In this document: positions 11,702-24,129 of the stretch, piece after piece
Numbering within the stretch: the stretch's first letter is position 1
Layout of the letters: each line of letters starts with the position of its first letter
Assembly: GCA_907163375.1 (NCBI GenBank)
Contig: CAJQUW010010349.1
Span: 44,141-108,140, forward strand
Direction of reading: 5' to 3'
DNA length: 64,000 nt
From: Prostheceraeus crozeri
Taxonomy: Eukaryota > Platyhelminthes > Polycladida > Euryleptidae
The notes under the pieces: model-generated
Databases searched by the model: none
Told to the model about the DNA's origin: nothing
Seen by the model: only the letters and a program-made list of their open reading frames with translations
Program-made: the position numbers and the translations under genes

Positions 11702-12889
11702 TTTACATCAATCTTTTGAAGTGAATCAACTGTTCAGCTGTAGGCTACATTGCTACAAATAAAATGTTCACTCCATGAATTCGCGGTTGCATAATTATCA
11801 AGAGCGATAAGACAGTGTCGATCTGTAGTGATGAAGTTATTACGTCTTCCTCAAAGGTACTTATCCTCATAGCAAGAGTGAAGCACCTGAAATGCGACAG
11901 AAATTATGAGTCGGAATTATGTGTACAAAGATTGCACATTACAGAAAGTAACCGCAGTCTTCGATAGCCTCCAAATCTTTCAAAGTGAACACATTATTCG
12001 TGCTGTTTACTCTCTTTAAGGTTTGAAACATTGCCTCTGATGAAATCAATTCAATTACTGATGTTCAGACGTGTAATCTGATGTTGAGAATGTGGCATAA
12101 TATCTTGCTAATAAAATTGAAATGAAGCATGAAAAGGAGGAATCACGTTCAGCATGGAAACTAATAATCAGATCAAGAAACGACGAATGCCGAGTGCCTT
12201 ATCTAAAAGACAGATAACATTGAAACAGATAGTCAAAACAGATAGCATTGAAGAATTCTGAGATTGGTATGTCAACTTCGATATTTTAAGAAGTCACATG
12301 TGCAAACTTGTAGCCTACATCTGACATACTTTGAATTCAATTTACATTCCAACATCCATCAGTTTCATAGTAACTGAGTTACTAGATTGCCCCTAGTCTA
12401 CACTTACCCTGATGACAATTGAATCCTGACAATCAATCAGTCGATTTTTTTTATTTATGACTTCTCAGTGAAATTTACTTGATGATGTGAAAAAATGTTA
12501 CTATTCACTTTTTATCGTTTGAGATAATTGTAATGCGCGGGCGCTCGTTCTTGAGATCATTTATAGCTAGACAGAGTTCCCGTATGAAATCTCTATGGGA
12601 GCTCCCCACATAGCATTAACCACGTTGGCATAGGCCAGGTACACCAACTATGCGAATTATAGGCCTATATTTTGTCAAGGCAGTGAAACATAGTAGATTC
12701 CTATGATATTAGGGCCTATATCTCCGCAATGAAATCATATAAATACATTGATAAGAATACGTATTAATGCCTGATTTGCATTTAACATGCGCACTATGAA
12801 CATAAACCGGTAGCAATTGCACTTGCAGATTTTCTAATTATGAGGATTGTATAGTACCTGTTTGCCTGGGCATAGAATAGAAAGATGTA

Positions 12890-13199
12890 CTCAGACTTGA
12901 ACTAAAAGCACAAAAATTCCGTGGCAGCAGCAGATCTTTGTGCTTTTTCCCTACAGGCGCTCGTCAATGCGACTTGCAATTTATCGAAGTAAATGTAGCC
13001 TAAAATATCTGGAATGGCTGCACAACGGACTTTTCTGTGTTTGTCTATCCTGGCTATGCCATGCGTATGATAATCACAAAGATTACAGAGTTCCTATTCT
13101 AGAAGTTTTAAGCTAACCTGGGCCATTCCGAGCAGTGACCCTTGTAAGCTGAGCCGCAATGTCACAGAATTCTTGTGCTTCAAATTGTTCAAGTCTGAG
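12890..13199. repeat. 310-bp TIR element (MITE candidate), block X inverted copy
   Basis: The ends are inverted: CTCAGACTTGAAC ... GCACAA.AATTC.GTG at both edges. The twin lies at 37442-37751. It is a non-coding MITE-type element. No convincing target duplication is visible. Confidence 0.6.
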
Positions 13200-14694
13200 G
13201 ACTATTATCTCTCTATTAGATTTGCTAATGTTTTGCAAACGTTATAAGTCTAACAGATTAATTTAATTGATGCATAATTATGCTTACCTCAGGGCTGATA
13301 GAAGAAACGGCAAATAGGCTACCAACACTCCTACAGCCATGTTTGATAAAATATGACTGATGAAGACCAAAAGAATCAAAACTGTGAATTCAAAATATTG
13401 ATAATATGCTTCATAGTACATGTACATGTACATGATGTAGCGCTTGAAATACTTCTATGATGGCAGAATTGCAGTAGAATCTTATAAGTACGTAGATGAT
13501 CAAGACTCTTCATGACCTGTTTGCGACTTTTCTGTCGTCTGATGTTTGCGGTACTGATTTTTTGTGATTCTGGTCACATGCTTTAAATTTTTATGGAAAT
13601 TATAATACATTGAATGAAAAATGGTCTAGAAATGAGAAATAATGTAAGCTAGATTAACTGTAAACTTCTAGTAAATGAAAATCATAATATTCAGAATCGC
13701 GCGAAAATCGAATCGTTCCCATCACTGGTACAGAATAATATTGTCGTGAATTATTAAGGCAAGCTATTAGAAAAAGATGAAATAATTAGATATTGTATTT
13801 GATATAGAATATATTGCTTGTCCTGTAACTGGATGGTTAACACAATATTTTCTGGTGTCCAATTTATATTTCATCGAGAATGAATAGAAAAGTCTGGAAA
13901 GAAGCAACGATAGTTACACATCATACACACCGAAATGAAAAGAGAATCAGTCATATGGCGGAAATACTACATGATCCCTACGATACATTTATACGATAAA
14001 GGCGGCATGTTTTTGAAAGGTAATAGAATTTCGAAAACTAATTTTCAATAAAGTTACATTTCCAACCAGATCAATGTCGTTTCATTAAAATGTAATCAAA
14101 GATCAGCTCATTTACAGACATTGTGAAAAGCAACGAGACGGACCTGAAGTCTTGATACAGCATGTTTTAATCTTCTAGATAAATGAATGAAAAACATCAG
14201 CTACATCTGAAAAACTGAGACTTCCTGAATTGTCTTCATATTTTATCAAACTTTCGATAGGCCTGTGAAATGCAATTTGCCTTTAGGGTGAAACAACGTT
14301 TTGGTATTAACACCACGAATGAGGAAGCATAAGTCAGACCCAGTTCATCTCCTATAAAATGCTCCAACTAAGATAGAAATTCCATGATGAAAATAATACA
14401 TCAGAAAAGCATTGCATAGCTAACTTCTTGCGAATTCAAAGAGGGAGGGAACAACTTAATAAGCATAGCTTTCCTTCTTTCGCGGTCTGATTTTGAAGCA
14501 CATGGAGGCAAGTGATAAAAGGGAGCAGCTGTGAATCTCAAACTTGGTCAAAGCTTGCTCATCAGGAATATGAATTTTAATTGACACTTAATTATTAAAT
14601 ATTAATTAAAAATTTGCATTCATGATGAGCAAGTTTTTTCTGATTATATAATTACTCAGGATGCCTATTTTCAAAGAAACATATATATACAGTA

Positions 14695-16156
14695 CAGGGT
14701 GAGCCGTAAAGGACCGATGAATTCTCTGTAATAAAAGAAAATATGCTTAGAAGAGTTAGACGGTGCTTATGTGTACCGTAATTTAGCTTCCTTCCATTGA
14801 CTAATTGAATGAATAGTATCTGATGTGTTTCATGACACATGCGTGCAGATTAATTAGGTGATTTTCGCTCAAGTATTTGCTTATGCGTTCGTCTTTATTT
14901 CGTTCATTATCACGAATGATGGCACATAAGTTGGATGTACAACAGCGAATATTCTGTATTAAGCGATATTATTCTACAAACAACATCTCTTCCGTTTGTC
15001 GAACTTTTCAGGAAGAACATGGAAACACTATTAGATGGAATACGGTTAAGGACCTTATCGAAAAATTTGAGGAAACGGGTAGCGTTCTTGATAAGAAAAG
15101 TTCCGGTCGTCCGAAATCAGTGAATGTTGCTTCGAGTCAACAAATTGTTCGAGATAGGTTGCATGAACAACCTTGTAATTCAAGCCGGCGTCTATCTGAT
15201 GAGCTTCAGATTTCGCGAACGTCCCTAAGACGTATCATTAAAGATCTAGGGTTCAAGATCTGGAGACCAAGATTGCTCCATCAACTTCTCGAGGATGATT
15301 ATGATCGCCGATTAGAAATCTGTGAACATTTTGAACAGGCTTTCGCTAATGACGTGAATATCTTGTGGACCGACGAGGCCACTATCAAACTCAATGGGCA
15401 TGCGAACAGACATAATTGTGTCTTTTATCATGAAGAAAATCCTCATCAAGTGTTTGAGAAAAGTGTGAATAGCCCAGGATTGACTGTTTGGGCTGGAATT
15501 TGCCCTAATGCTGTAATTGGACCTTATTTTTTCCCAGGTACTGTTACTGGTGAAACATATCTTCACATGCTTGAGACTTTTGCATTACCGACACTTAATG
15601 AAATGGGATTGCTCGACGGCGATAGGTGGTGGCAGCAAGATGGAGCTCCACCGCATTATGCTCGAAATGTAAGAGATCGTCTGAATGCCGTTTTTCCAGA
15701 CAGATGAATGGGTCGGAGAGGCCCACTTGAATGGCCTCCTCGTAGCTCAGACCATTCCAGCATGGATTTCTCAGCTTGGGGAATAGTGTTTAGCGATAGA
15801 GTTGAGGGACTAGAACATCTCAGGGACAGAATCATCAATTCTTTCTAGAGGTTTGATCAAACTCTTTGTTCTGCTATCTGTTCATCTGTTCGTGAGAGGA
15901 TCTGACAATGTATCAGTGAAGGTCATTTCGAAAATAAGAGAACATAACCAGTTCGTAAAGTTTGCGTGGTTACTTCCTATGCTTAACTTTTTTGCAATAT
16001 TTGTTATATTCCAATGTTATATTGTGTTCTTTTTATCGAAATTAACTTTATTTTATTCTGTCACACAATCGTGCTGCGTTTTCTTTTGAATTAAACAATT
16101 AGAATAATGAATTTAAAGATTTGAAGAAATTCATCGGTCCTTTACGGCCCACCCTG
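14695..16156 (+). mobile_element. DD41D mariner-like transposon, copy A
   Basis: The TIRs are CAGGGTGAGCCGTAAAGGAC at 14695 and its complement ending GGCCCACCCTG at 16156, continuing inward as CGATGAATT. The left flank is TA and the right flank CA, so the TA duplication has probably mutated. Length 1462 bp. In reverse complement the order transposon-then-X is the same as at copies B and C, so A, B and C descend from one insertion that was later duplicated as DNA. Confidence 0.9.
14916..15960 (+). pseudogene. Transposase of DD41D copy A
   Basis: A transposase of about 345 codons, starting at MMAHKL (14916). An upstream in-frame ATG at 14877 is possible, but copies B and C also align from MMAHKL. 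An N-terminal paired helix-turn-helix region (VCRTFQEEHG, GRPKSV, SRRLSDELQISRTSLRRIIK) binds the TIRs. The catalytic core gives WTDEAT (first D) and WWQQDGAPPHYA (second D). Copy D shows the third D in SPDLSPMDFSVWG, 41 residues after the second, hence DD41D. Here a Trp codon after FPDR has become TGA (15705-15707), and later small deletions scramble the region around the third D. It ends with HFENKRT near 15943. Confidence 0.9.
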
Positions 16157-16566
16157 CATACATAGGGTCTTGGTCTTTAGCACACGACGCAGTATGCTGG
16201 CTGACCTTCAGCACTCTGTAGTTGGCATGAGCTATTTGCTGACGGTGAACAGTGAGTCGGTTGCGGAATTAGTCGCCACTTTGACCGACGTAGATCGCAT
16301 TACATCCGTTACAACGTAGAATATAAATGATGTTCTTTGATAGACAATTCATGTTTCACTTGATTTCAAAATTTGTTAATTTTTTGTTGATCATGATATT
16401 GATATGTTTTCCCGTTATCAAAATAGGGCAGCAACCGCATCTCGGTTCCTCACACTTAGTGATGGCGTGTATTGCTGGACGATTGTTCTTGTTCAATAAA
16501 TTGAAAAGAGATGGAGGTTGTTTCCATGATCTAATGAATTTATATCTCTGAAAAGGTTCCATTAGG
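16157..16566 (-). mobile_element. PLE 3' fragment, minus arm of an inverted pair
   Basis: Reverse complement of 18553-18965: the C-terminal linker and the GIY-YIG start (IYILRCNGCN region) of the PLE. It abuts the end of DD41D copy A. At 16566 it jumps from PLE codons (ending AGGTTCCATTAGGCT on plus) directly to the PLE 5' end, skipping about 1 kb that is partly kept in the sister minus arm at 28275-29236. Confidence 0.85.
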
Positions 16567-16785
16567 CTGAAGAAAGATAGAATGTAGAGACACCTTTGAT
16601 TACAAAAAAGAATCCGATTTGTTCATGTCTATTAAACGAGTATTCAAATCATTACCATCTGTCTCATGTACCATCATTTCGACAAGGTTTGGCAACATTG
16701 GCATATGAACGTCCATCAGTCTTCGGTCCAATGGTAAAGGTATGCTAGTTAAGGTATGCTAGGTAAAGTTCATATGCCAATGTTG
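16567..16785. repeat. Centre of the PLE inverted pair (flipped orientation)
   Basis: Begins GAAGAAAGATAGAATG, the complement of the CATTCTATCTTTCTTC at 16836-16855, so the centre is bounded by inverted copies of the PLE 5' end. Its unique contents run in the opposite direction to those at 29234-29575 of the second inverted pair. It includes GGCAACATTGGCATATG and its inverse about 100 bp later. Confidence 0.8.
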
Positions 16786-19210
16786 CTCTTGAATGTGTAT
16801 AGAGCAATGAATACATTGAAGGTGTCTCTACATTCTATCTTTCTTCAGTATGCTTTGATACTAACGCTAAGACATTATTATCAAGAGGAGGCAAATTTGT
16901 ACCAAACCCAAACAAAAATTTGCAGCGAATGGAGGGCGAAGTGAATCCATTTTGCCGAAATCTGCGGCTGAAGGACTTTTTTAAGAACAATGAAGATCAT
17001 GAAATGAACTTCTACAAAAATTCTAATTCTCAGTTTACCCCACAAAAAGGGCTGAGTGATAAACTTGATTCGCTTATCGATTTAAACATGGACAAAGTTA
17101 ACATTTTAAAAAGTGATTCTATTCAACCAAAATTCAATTTGTCAAGGTCTGAACGTAATCGTCTAAAACTTTTGAAAGATAATGATCTCGTACATGTTAC
17201 TAAGGCGGACAAAGGTGGTGCGACTGTTATCCTTGATTATGCAATGCATTCTATCGTGAAAGAATGTTAACAGAACACCTAACCGACACGAGCACGTATG
17301 TCCCTGTTGAAAAATAAAGTCTTAACAACACCTTGGTAAAAATAAAAAGTTTGATGGATAACTTCAAGGATTGCGGCTTCACAGAAAATGAAAAAGAGCA
17401 TCTCACTCGATTTGACTGTGAAATGCCATATACGAGTATATATACGGATTGCCGAAAATCCACAAGCATCAGGATTTCTTCAGTAAAATGCATGTAGATA
17501 ATTATAACTGCATTACGACAAAACCACCTCAATCAAACTCTTAAATTCAGACCAATAATTTCAAGCACTTTTGCCTCGACATCTCATCTCAGCGAATTCG
17601 TTGATGATATTTTGAAGCCCTTGATTCCCCTCTTACCTAGCTACTGCAGAGACACCTTTGATTTTATAGAGAATATCAAGAAGTTTAAAAGTAATGGTCA
17701 TGATACTCAAGATTTCATTCTGATCACTTATGACGTAATGTCATTATATACAAATATTCCTATATCTCTGGGAATAGATTCTATTGGTTTCTGCCTATCT
17801 GAGAAAAGCGAGTTTATTGATAAAAGGGTTTCAAGAGACTTTATTCTGGCTGCGGTACGATTAGTATTAGAAAATAATCTCTTTTCATTTGAAGACCAAG
17901 TGTACTTACAGACATCTGGGACCGCCGTGGGCACTAAGATGGCACCCACTTACGTCATTCTTGTCATGGGATACTTAGAAACAAAATTATACGTAAAAGT
18001 CAAGGAATTATTCAACAACGATGTCGCCAATATCATACAAGAAAGGTGGACACGTTACATAGATGACTGTTTTTTGATTTGGAATAAGATCTTCGGTAAT
18101 ATAAAGATATTCAATGACATTTTAAGTAACCTCCACGAGAACATCAAAGTTCCAGCAGTGTCAGCTTTTTGGATGTATTGATATACAAGGAGAACGGATC
18201 TTTGAAAACCGACATGTACCGAAAAGAGACAGATACACAAAATTATATTCATTTTCATTCCAATCACCCGAGACACGTTATCAAGAATATTTCTTACGCC
18301 CTGGCAAAGCGGATCATCAAAATTGTCCCATTGGAAATAAATCGTAGCAAACAATTGCGTGAATTAAAGAAACAACTTCTAAAATTGAAATATTCTCAAG
18401 GCGTAATTGACAATGGAATTTCTCGAGCATTAAGAGAAGAAACGTCCCCAGTTCGAAAAGAAAATAGTACTACTAAGATAATTCCTTTTGTGAGCACCTA
18501 TAATAAAAATAATCCAGACATTTATAACAAAGTTATTAAGCCCATCAGTACCAGCTTGAGCCTAATGGAACCTTTTCAGAGATATAAATTCATTAGATCA
18601 TGGAAACAACCTCCATCTCTTTTCAATTTATTGAACAAGAACAATCGTCCAGCAATACACGCCATCACTAAGTGTGAGGAACCGAGATGCGGTTGCTGCC
18701 CTATTTTGATAACGGGAAAACATATCAATATCATGATCAACAAAAAATTAACAAATTTTGAAATCAAGAGAAACATGAATTGTCTATCAAAGAACATCAT
18801 TTATATTCTACGTTGTAACGGATGTAATGCGATCTACGTCGGTCAAAGTGGCGACTAATTCCGCAACCGACTCACTGTTCACCGTCAGCAAATAGCTCAT
18901 GCCAACTACAGAGTGCTGAAGGTCAGCCAGCATACTGCGTCGTGTGCTAAAGACCAAGACCCTATGTTTTCAGCGGCTCCTATTTATAAATTGTGTGCCT
19001 GTGCCACTAAGATAGACAGAGAGAGGCAGGAGCAGATTTTCATTTCTATGTTTCGTCCCAGTCTTGATTCTGATTAATTTCTATGATGAATCTCTGCTTT
19101 AATGTATTCAGATTTCTTTTGGTCTTTAAATTTTATAAATATATCATTCCATGAGTAGCCCTCGTTCAAGAGGGTGAAAACGGTTGGAAGTATGGCTTTT
19201 CCTCGTATTA
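16786..19210 (+). mobile_element. Penelope-like retroelement P1 (EN+ type)
   Basis: A nearly full-length PLE. Its 3' tail CTCGTTCAAGAGGGTGAAAA then GGCTTTTCCTCGTATTATTT runs into a (TA)n tract. The 5' end is shared in inverted form with the upstream minus fragment. The same element with the same downstream sequence recurs at 29560-31920, as part of a DNA-level duplication and not as two separate retrotranspositions. Confidence 0.9.
16852..19075 (+). pseudogene. PLE polyprotein (reverse transcriptase + GIY-YIG)
   Basis: Order of motifs: FDTNAKTLLSRGGKFVPNPN (from about 16855), DKGGATVILD (17209), YGLPKIHKH (17444), KFRPIISSTF (17544), TYDVMSLYTNIP with the first catalytic Asp (17728), GTAVGTKMAPTY (17922), RYIDDCFLIW with the YIDD box (18055), then the long linker. 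The GIY-YIG nuclease opens with NIIYILRCNGCNAIYVGQSG at 18796, where CxxC is the zinc-knuckle-like pair typical of EN+ Penelopes. It continues with FRNRLTVHRQQ. Several frame breaks are present, and the other copies in this window share breaks at the same places. It copies RNA into DNA and nicks the target. This copy is inactive. Confidence 0.9.
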
Positions 19211-19336
19211 TTTTATATATATATATTGTTTTATATATATTTATATATATTTTTTATATATTCTAATGTTTTATATATATATATTTGATTATATATATTT
19301 GATTATATAATTATTATACATTATATTTAATATATA

Positions 19337-19400
<64 letters not shown>
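19211..19400. repeat. (TA)n microsatellite at the PLE 3' end
   Basis: Nearly pure TA with TTTGATT and TTTATATA interruptions. It directly follows the PLE tail, and the counterpart is at 31921-32018 and 34084-34154. Confidence 0.9.
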
Positions 19401-19404
<4 letters not shown>

Positions 19405-19995
19405 CAAATACTGTATATGTGAATGTGATTCACTTCACCGACCGGGTGTCTTCATCGACACGTGGATATCATGGATTGTGGTCATTTCATCGACAGTTCT
19501 TTTGATCTAGTGGGCAACTTCGAGTGGGTAATTAGTGGTTCTTTTATCGACTGTCAATTGATGTACAGTGGTTATATGTTCATAATATTTCATTCTTCCT
19601 AGGGTTTGATAATATTCGAAGAAAAGCTATTTAATCAAAATAAAAATTAAAATAATGATGTAATTTTTATCTTTTAATAATAATTTTTTTGTCTATGATT
19701 TGAATAAAATAAAAAATAAAAATTAAGAAAATTTAGGATGATTATTTCTTTCAAGTAATCTTTAATCAATTATAAAAGTTATCATAAAAGTTATCTGACA
19801 AAAAAACTTCAATTTATTCATATTTTTGCAAGATTTAATAAAACTACACGGACTATCAACAGTTTTGCATCAAAATCGAGCAAAGAAATTCATTTAATTG
19901 GAACATTTATAGCAATACCATGTAAATGGTCAGTGATTGGTATCATTTTCTGATCAAACACCTTTTTGAAACTAAAAAGAGCAGCTTCTCCAGTA
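19401..19995. repeat. Non-coding sequence duplicated at about 34155-34771
   Basis: Contains ACCGACCGGGTGTCTTCATC and AT-rich sequence up to the truncated end of DD41D copy B. Almost identical sequence lies before copy C. No gene seen. Confidence 0.75.
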
Positions 19996-21120
19996 CCTCA
20001 ACTCTATCGCTAAACACGTAATCTCTAGCAATTCCCCAAACTGAGAAATCCATGCTGGAATGGTCTGAGCTACGAGGAGGCCATTCAAGTGGGCCTCTCC
20101 GACCCATTCATCTGTCTGGAAAAACGGCATTCAGACGATCTCTTACATCTCGAGCATAATGCGGTGGAGCTCCATCTTGCTGCCACCACCTATCGCCGTC
20201 GAGCAATCCCATTTCATTAAGTGTCGGTAATGCAAAAGTCTCAAGCATGTGAAGATATGTTTCACCAGTAACAGTACCTGGGAAAAAATAAGGTCCAATT
20301 ACAGCATTAGGGCAAATTCCAGCCCAAACAGTCAATCCTGGGCTATTCACACTTTTCTCAAACACTTGATGAGGATTTTCTTCATGATAAAAGACACAAT
20401 TATGTCTGTTCGCATGCCCATTGAGTTTGATAGTGGCCTCGTCGGTCCACAAGATATTCACGTCATTAGCGAAAGCCTGTTCAAAATGTTCACAGATTTC
20501 TAATCGGCGATCATAATCATCCTCGAGAAGTTGATGGAGCAATCTTGGTCTCCAGATCTTGAACCCTAGATCTTTAATGATACGTCTTAGGGACGTTCGC
20601 GAAATCTGAAGCTCATCAGATAGACGCCGGCTTGAATTACAAGGTTGTTCATGCAACCTATCTCGAACAATTTGTTGACTCGAAGCAACATTCACTGATT
20701 TCGGACGACCGGAACTTTTCTTATCAAGAACGCTACCCGTTTCCTCAAATTTTTCGATAAGGTCCTTAACCGTATTCCATTTAATAGTGTTTCCATGTTC
20801 TTCCTGAAAAGTTCGACAAACGGAAGAGATGTTGTTTGTAGAATAATATCGCTTAATACAGAATATTCGCTGTTGTATATCCAACTTATGTGCCATCATT
20901 CGTGATAATTAACGAAATAAAGACGAACGCATAAGCAAACACTTGAGCGAAAATCACCTAATTAATCTGCACGCATGTGTCATGAAACACATTAGATACT
21001 AATCATTCAATTAGTCAATGGAAGGAAGCTAAATTACGGTACACATAAGCACCGTCTAACTCTTCTAAGCATATTTTCTTTTACTACAGAGAATTCATCG
21101 ATCCTTTACGGCTCACCCTG
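19996..21120 (-). mobile_element. DD41D transposon copy B, 3'-truncated
   Basis: The 5' TIR is intact (ending CGGCTCACCCTG at 21120). The other end is cut at 19996, just after codons for DRVEG, and is joined to unrelated sequence at the same base as in copy C. No 3' TIR. Confidence 0.9.
20108..20899 (-). pseudogene. Transposase of DD41D copy B, truncated
   Basis: 263 codons from MMAHKLDIQQ to FPDR, covering the DNA-binding half, WTDEAT and QQDGAPPHYA. The ORF ends at the same Trp-to-TGA change that copy A carries. Copies C and D keep Trp, so A and B are the closer pair. The C-terminal catalytic Asp is beyond the stop and the element is truncated soon after. Confidence 0.9.
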
Positions 21121-22640
21121 TATATATATATATTTTTTTCTTTGAAAATAGGCATCCTGAGTAATTATATAATCAGAAAAAACTTGCTCATCATGAATGC
21201 AAATTTATAATTAATATTTAATAATTAAGTGTCAATTAAAATTCATATTCCTGATGAGCAAGCTTTGACCAAGTTTGAGATTCATAGCTGTTCCCTTTTA
21301 TCACTTGCCTCCATGTGCTTCAAAATCAGACCGCGAAAGAAGGAAAGCTATGCTTATTAAGTTGTTCCCTCCCTCTTTGAATTCGCAAGAAGTTAGCTAT
21401 GCAATGCTTTTCTGATGTATTATTTTCATCATGGAATTTCTATCTTAGTTGGAGCATTTTATAGGAGATGAACTGGGTCTGACTTATGCTTCCTCATTCG
21501 TGGTGTTAATACCAAAACGTTGTTTCACCCTAAAGGCAAATTGCATTTCACAGGCCTATCGAAAGTTTGATAAAATATGAAGACAATTCAGGAAGTCTCA
21601 GTTTTTCAGATGTAGCTGATGTTTTTCATTCATTTATCTAGAAGATTAAAACATGCTGTATCAAGACTTCAGGTCCGTCTCGTTGCTTTTCACAATGTCT
21701 GTAAATGAGCTGATCTTTGATTACATTTTAATGAAACGACATTGATCTGGTTGGAAATGTAACTTTATTGAAAATTAGTTTTCGAAATTCTATTACCTTT
21801 CAAAAACATGCCGCCTTTATCGTATAAATGTATCGTAGGGATCATGTAGTATTTCCGCCATATGACTGATTCTCTTTTCATTTCGGTGTGTATGATGTGT
21901 AACTATCGTTGCTTCTTTCCAGACTTTTCTATTCATTCTCGATGAAATATAAATTGGACACCAGAAAATATTGTGTTAGCCATCCTGTTACAGGACAAGC
22001 GATATATTCTATATCAAATACAATATCTAATTATTTCATATTTTTTTAATAGCTTGCCTTAATAATTCACGACAATATTATTCTATACTAGTGACGGGAA
22101 TGATTCGATTTTCGCGAGATTCTGAATATTATGATTTTCATTTACTAGAAGTTTACAGTTAATCTAGCTTACATTATTTCTCATTTCTAGACCATTTTTC
22201 ATTCAATGTATTATAATTTCCATAAAAATTTAAAGCATGTGACCAGAATCACAAAAAATCAGTACCGGAAACATCAGACGACAGAAAAGTCGCAAACAGG
22301 TCATGAAGAGTCTTGATCATCTACGTACTTATAAGATTCTACTGCAATTCTGCCATCATAGAAGTATTTCAAGCGCTACATCATGTACATGTGCATGTAC
22401 TATGAAGCATATTATCAATATTTTGAATTCACAGTTTTGATTCTTTTGGTCTTCATCAGTCATATTTTATCAAACATGGCTGTAGGAGTGTTGGTAGCCT
22501 ATATGCCGTTTCTTCTATCAGCCCTGAGGTAAGCATAATTATGCATCAATTAAATTAATCTGTTAGACTTATAACGTTTGCAAAACATTAGCAAATCTAA
22601 TAGAGAGATAATAGTCCTCAGACTTGAACAATTTGAAGCA
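21121..22640 (+). repeat. Block X, partial direct copy
   Basis: Matches 35900-37465 almost base for base. It ends abruptly at 22640, inside the start of the 310-bp TIR element (after TTTGAAGCAC), where block Y begins. No gene. Confidence 0.9.
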
Positions 22641-23050
22641 CTTGATAATGAGTTCGCTAAATGATCACAGTCGGCACAAATGACTGCTTGGTCTCATACT
22701 AATGGGCTTTAGTTGAACCGAGAAAGACGTAAATCCTTATTTTGACCACTTCTCTATTTTGAAATGGTAAGTGTATTAAGAATTTTGCGAATACTGATCT
22801 ACAACCACAAGGTGTGGCTAAAAATGCTGATTATCGACAGTCACACTCCATAAGGCTGCTGACCAAGAGGATTAGTCAAAGGATGTATAGACTGAGAATT
22901 CTCAAACTTCTCTCATCCCCAGCTGACAGTGGTATATCAAATACTTATACTCGCTGCTTGTCCCCTGTGTTTTTGCTGGTTTATCGGCATATTTGGAGTT
23001 GCAACTCAGAATGATTCCAAGATATGTGCATTACGCGAGAGTTGCAGGTG

Positions 23051-23850
23051 CACTGTAAATCGCTCAATACCAATCACATACGAAGGATGCATGCCAGAAT
23101 ATTTTTTCGGTATATTTCTGTATCCATTTGCATGATTTTCGTATGTTATTTCAAATGCGGTATGCTTTGCATACTAAAGCCACACCAGCACAATGTTAAA
23201 GGAAAACATCAATGTTGTCTAATATATGTTGATATATATGTTGGCGCTTTGTCAATAAAGATCACACTTATGTTGCATGGCACTTACTACTGTTTTGTAA
23301 GTAGTGAGATAATGAAATTTGATAGTCAAACTTACAGCACTGAATTCGATTTTAATACATGTAAGTCTAGGGCACTTCATAAATAAACAATAAGTATTCA
23401 ACCATCAACAATTATGCATTGTGCAATTTGGTATTAAACATATTATCAATCCGACATAAAACGCATTATAATTCATGAACGCAAAAATAGTTATGTTTGA
23501 GATATATAAGTCAACATGGTTGTACGTAAGATATCGCTTAAATGATTTGATGTTAATCAACTTGGTTCATTAAATAAAGCTAACAAAGTATCCTGTTAAT
23601 GTCACTACAGCAAAGTCGTATCGACGACATACCGCATAAAATTCACAAAAAATCTGACATAATTGAATACTACACTATCAAAAAGAAATATTCAGGACTG
23701 ATATTACTGAAATAAGTTATTTGACAGTAGCATAACTAGTATGAATACACATTTTTTGCCATGTGACTAAAAGCTCTTCATACGAAACACATACGAATGA
23801 ATACACATACGATCATATATGTATATTTTATGCAGCTGCATTTTTGTGTT
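23051..23850 (+). mobile_element. CATAC-motif element, copy 1 (partial)
   Basis: Starts with CACTGTAAATCGC, the same terminus as 54580, and carries many CATAC/GTATG motifs. It matches copy 3 through TATTTGACAGTAG near 23720 and fades after the CATACGATC at about 23812. The empty target site of the hAT-like insertion in copy 3 is visible here near 23212 (TGTCTAATATATGTTGAT). No coding potential. Confidence 0.7.
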
Positions 23851-24129
23851 ATCACTATAGGGAAACCTAAATTTAACCTCCAAATGTCGGAATTTTAGCC
23901 TTGCGAAATTGTTAGTTTTACGTTTTTCAAAAACGGCATTTTTTTCTGTCATCAATTTTAAATCGTCACTCAACCCCTAGATTGCCTTTTCACAAACAAA
24001 ATCAACGCATTTCAGTCAAAAATTTTCATAAAATGGAATTCATTAAGACAATTAAAAGTTAAAAAACAATTTAAACTAAACTAATGATATCATTTTCTTA
24101 TTCTTTATCTCCAAAGGTAAAGCACGACT

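Larger units (their letters stand above)
10535..14694 (-). repeat. Block X, inverted copy
   Basis: About 4.16 kb that reads as the reverse complement of 35900-40063. Identity looks high over the whole length, with small indels. The same 61-codon ORF (MNLDGMHMLVTFNFMAMSCK) lies at 11259-11444 minus here and at 39181-39366 plus in the other copy. The distal boundary is sharp: both copies share ATCATCAAATGTC (reverse complement here, to 10535) and then diverge. I recognise no gene in X. It holds a foldback element and a 310-bp TIR element listed separately. The proximal end abuts DD41D copy A at a TA. Confidence 0.9.

Noticed and set aside
15312-15566. 84-codon ORF conserved in several DD41D copies (also 20249-20503, 35028-35282)
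   Set aside because: It is antisense to the transposase core. Its conservation follows from that of the transposon.
16327-16551. 74-codon ORF repeated four times (also 18576-18800, 28035-28259, 31285-31509)
   Set aside because: It is the opposite strand of the PLE linker and GIY-YIG codons.
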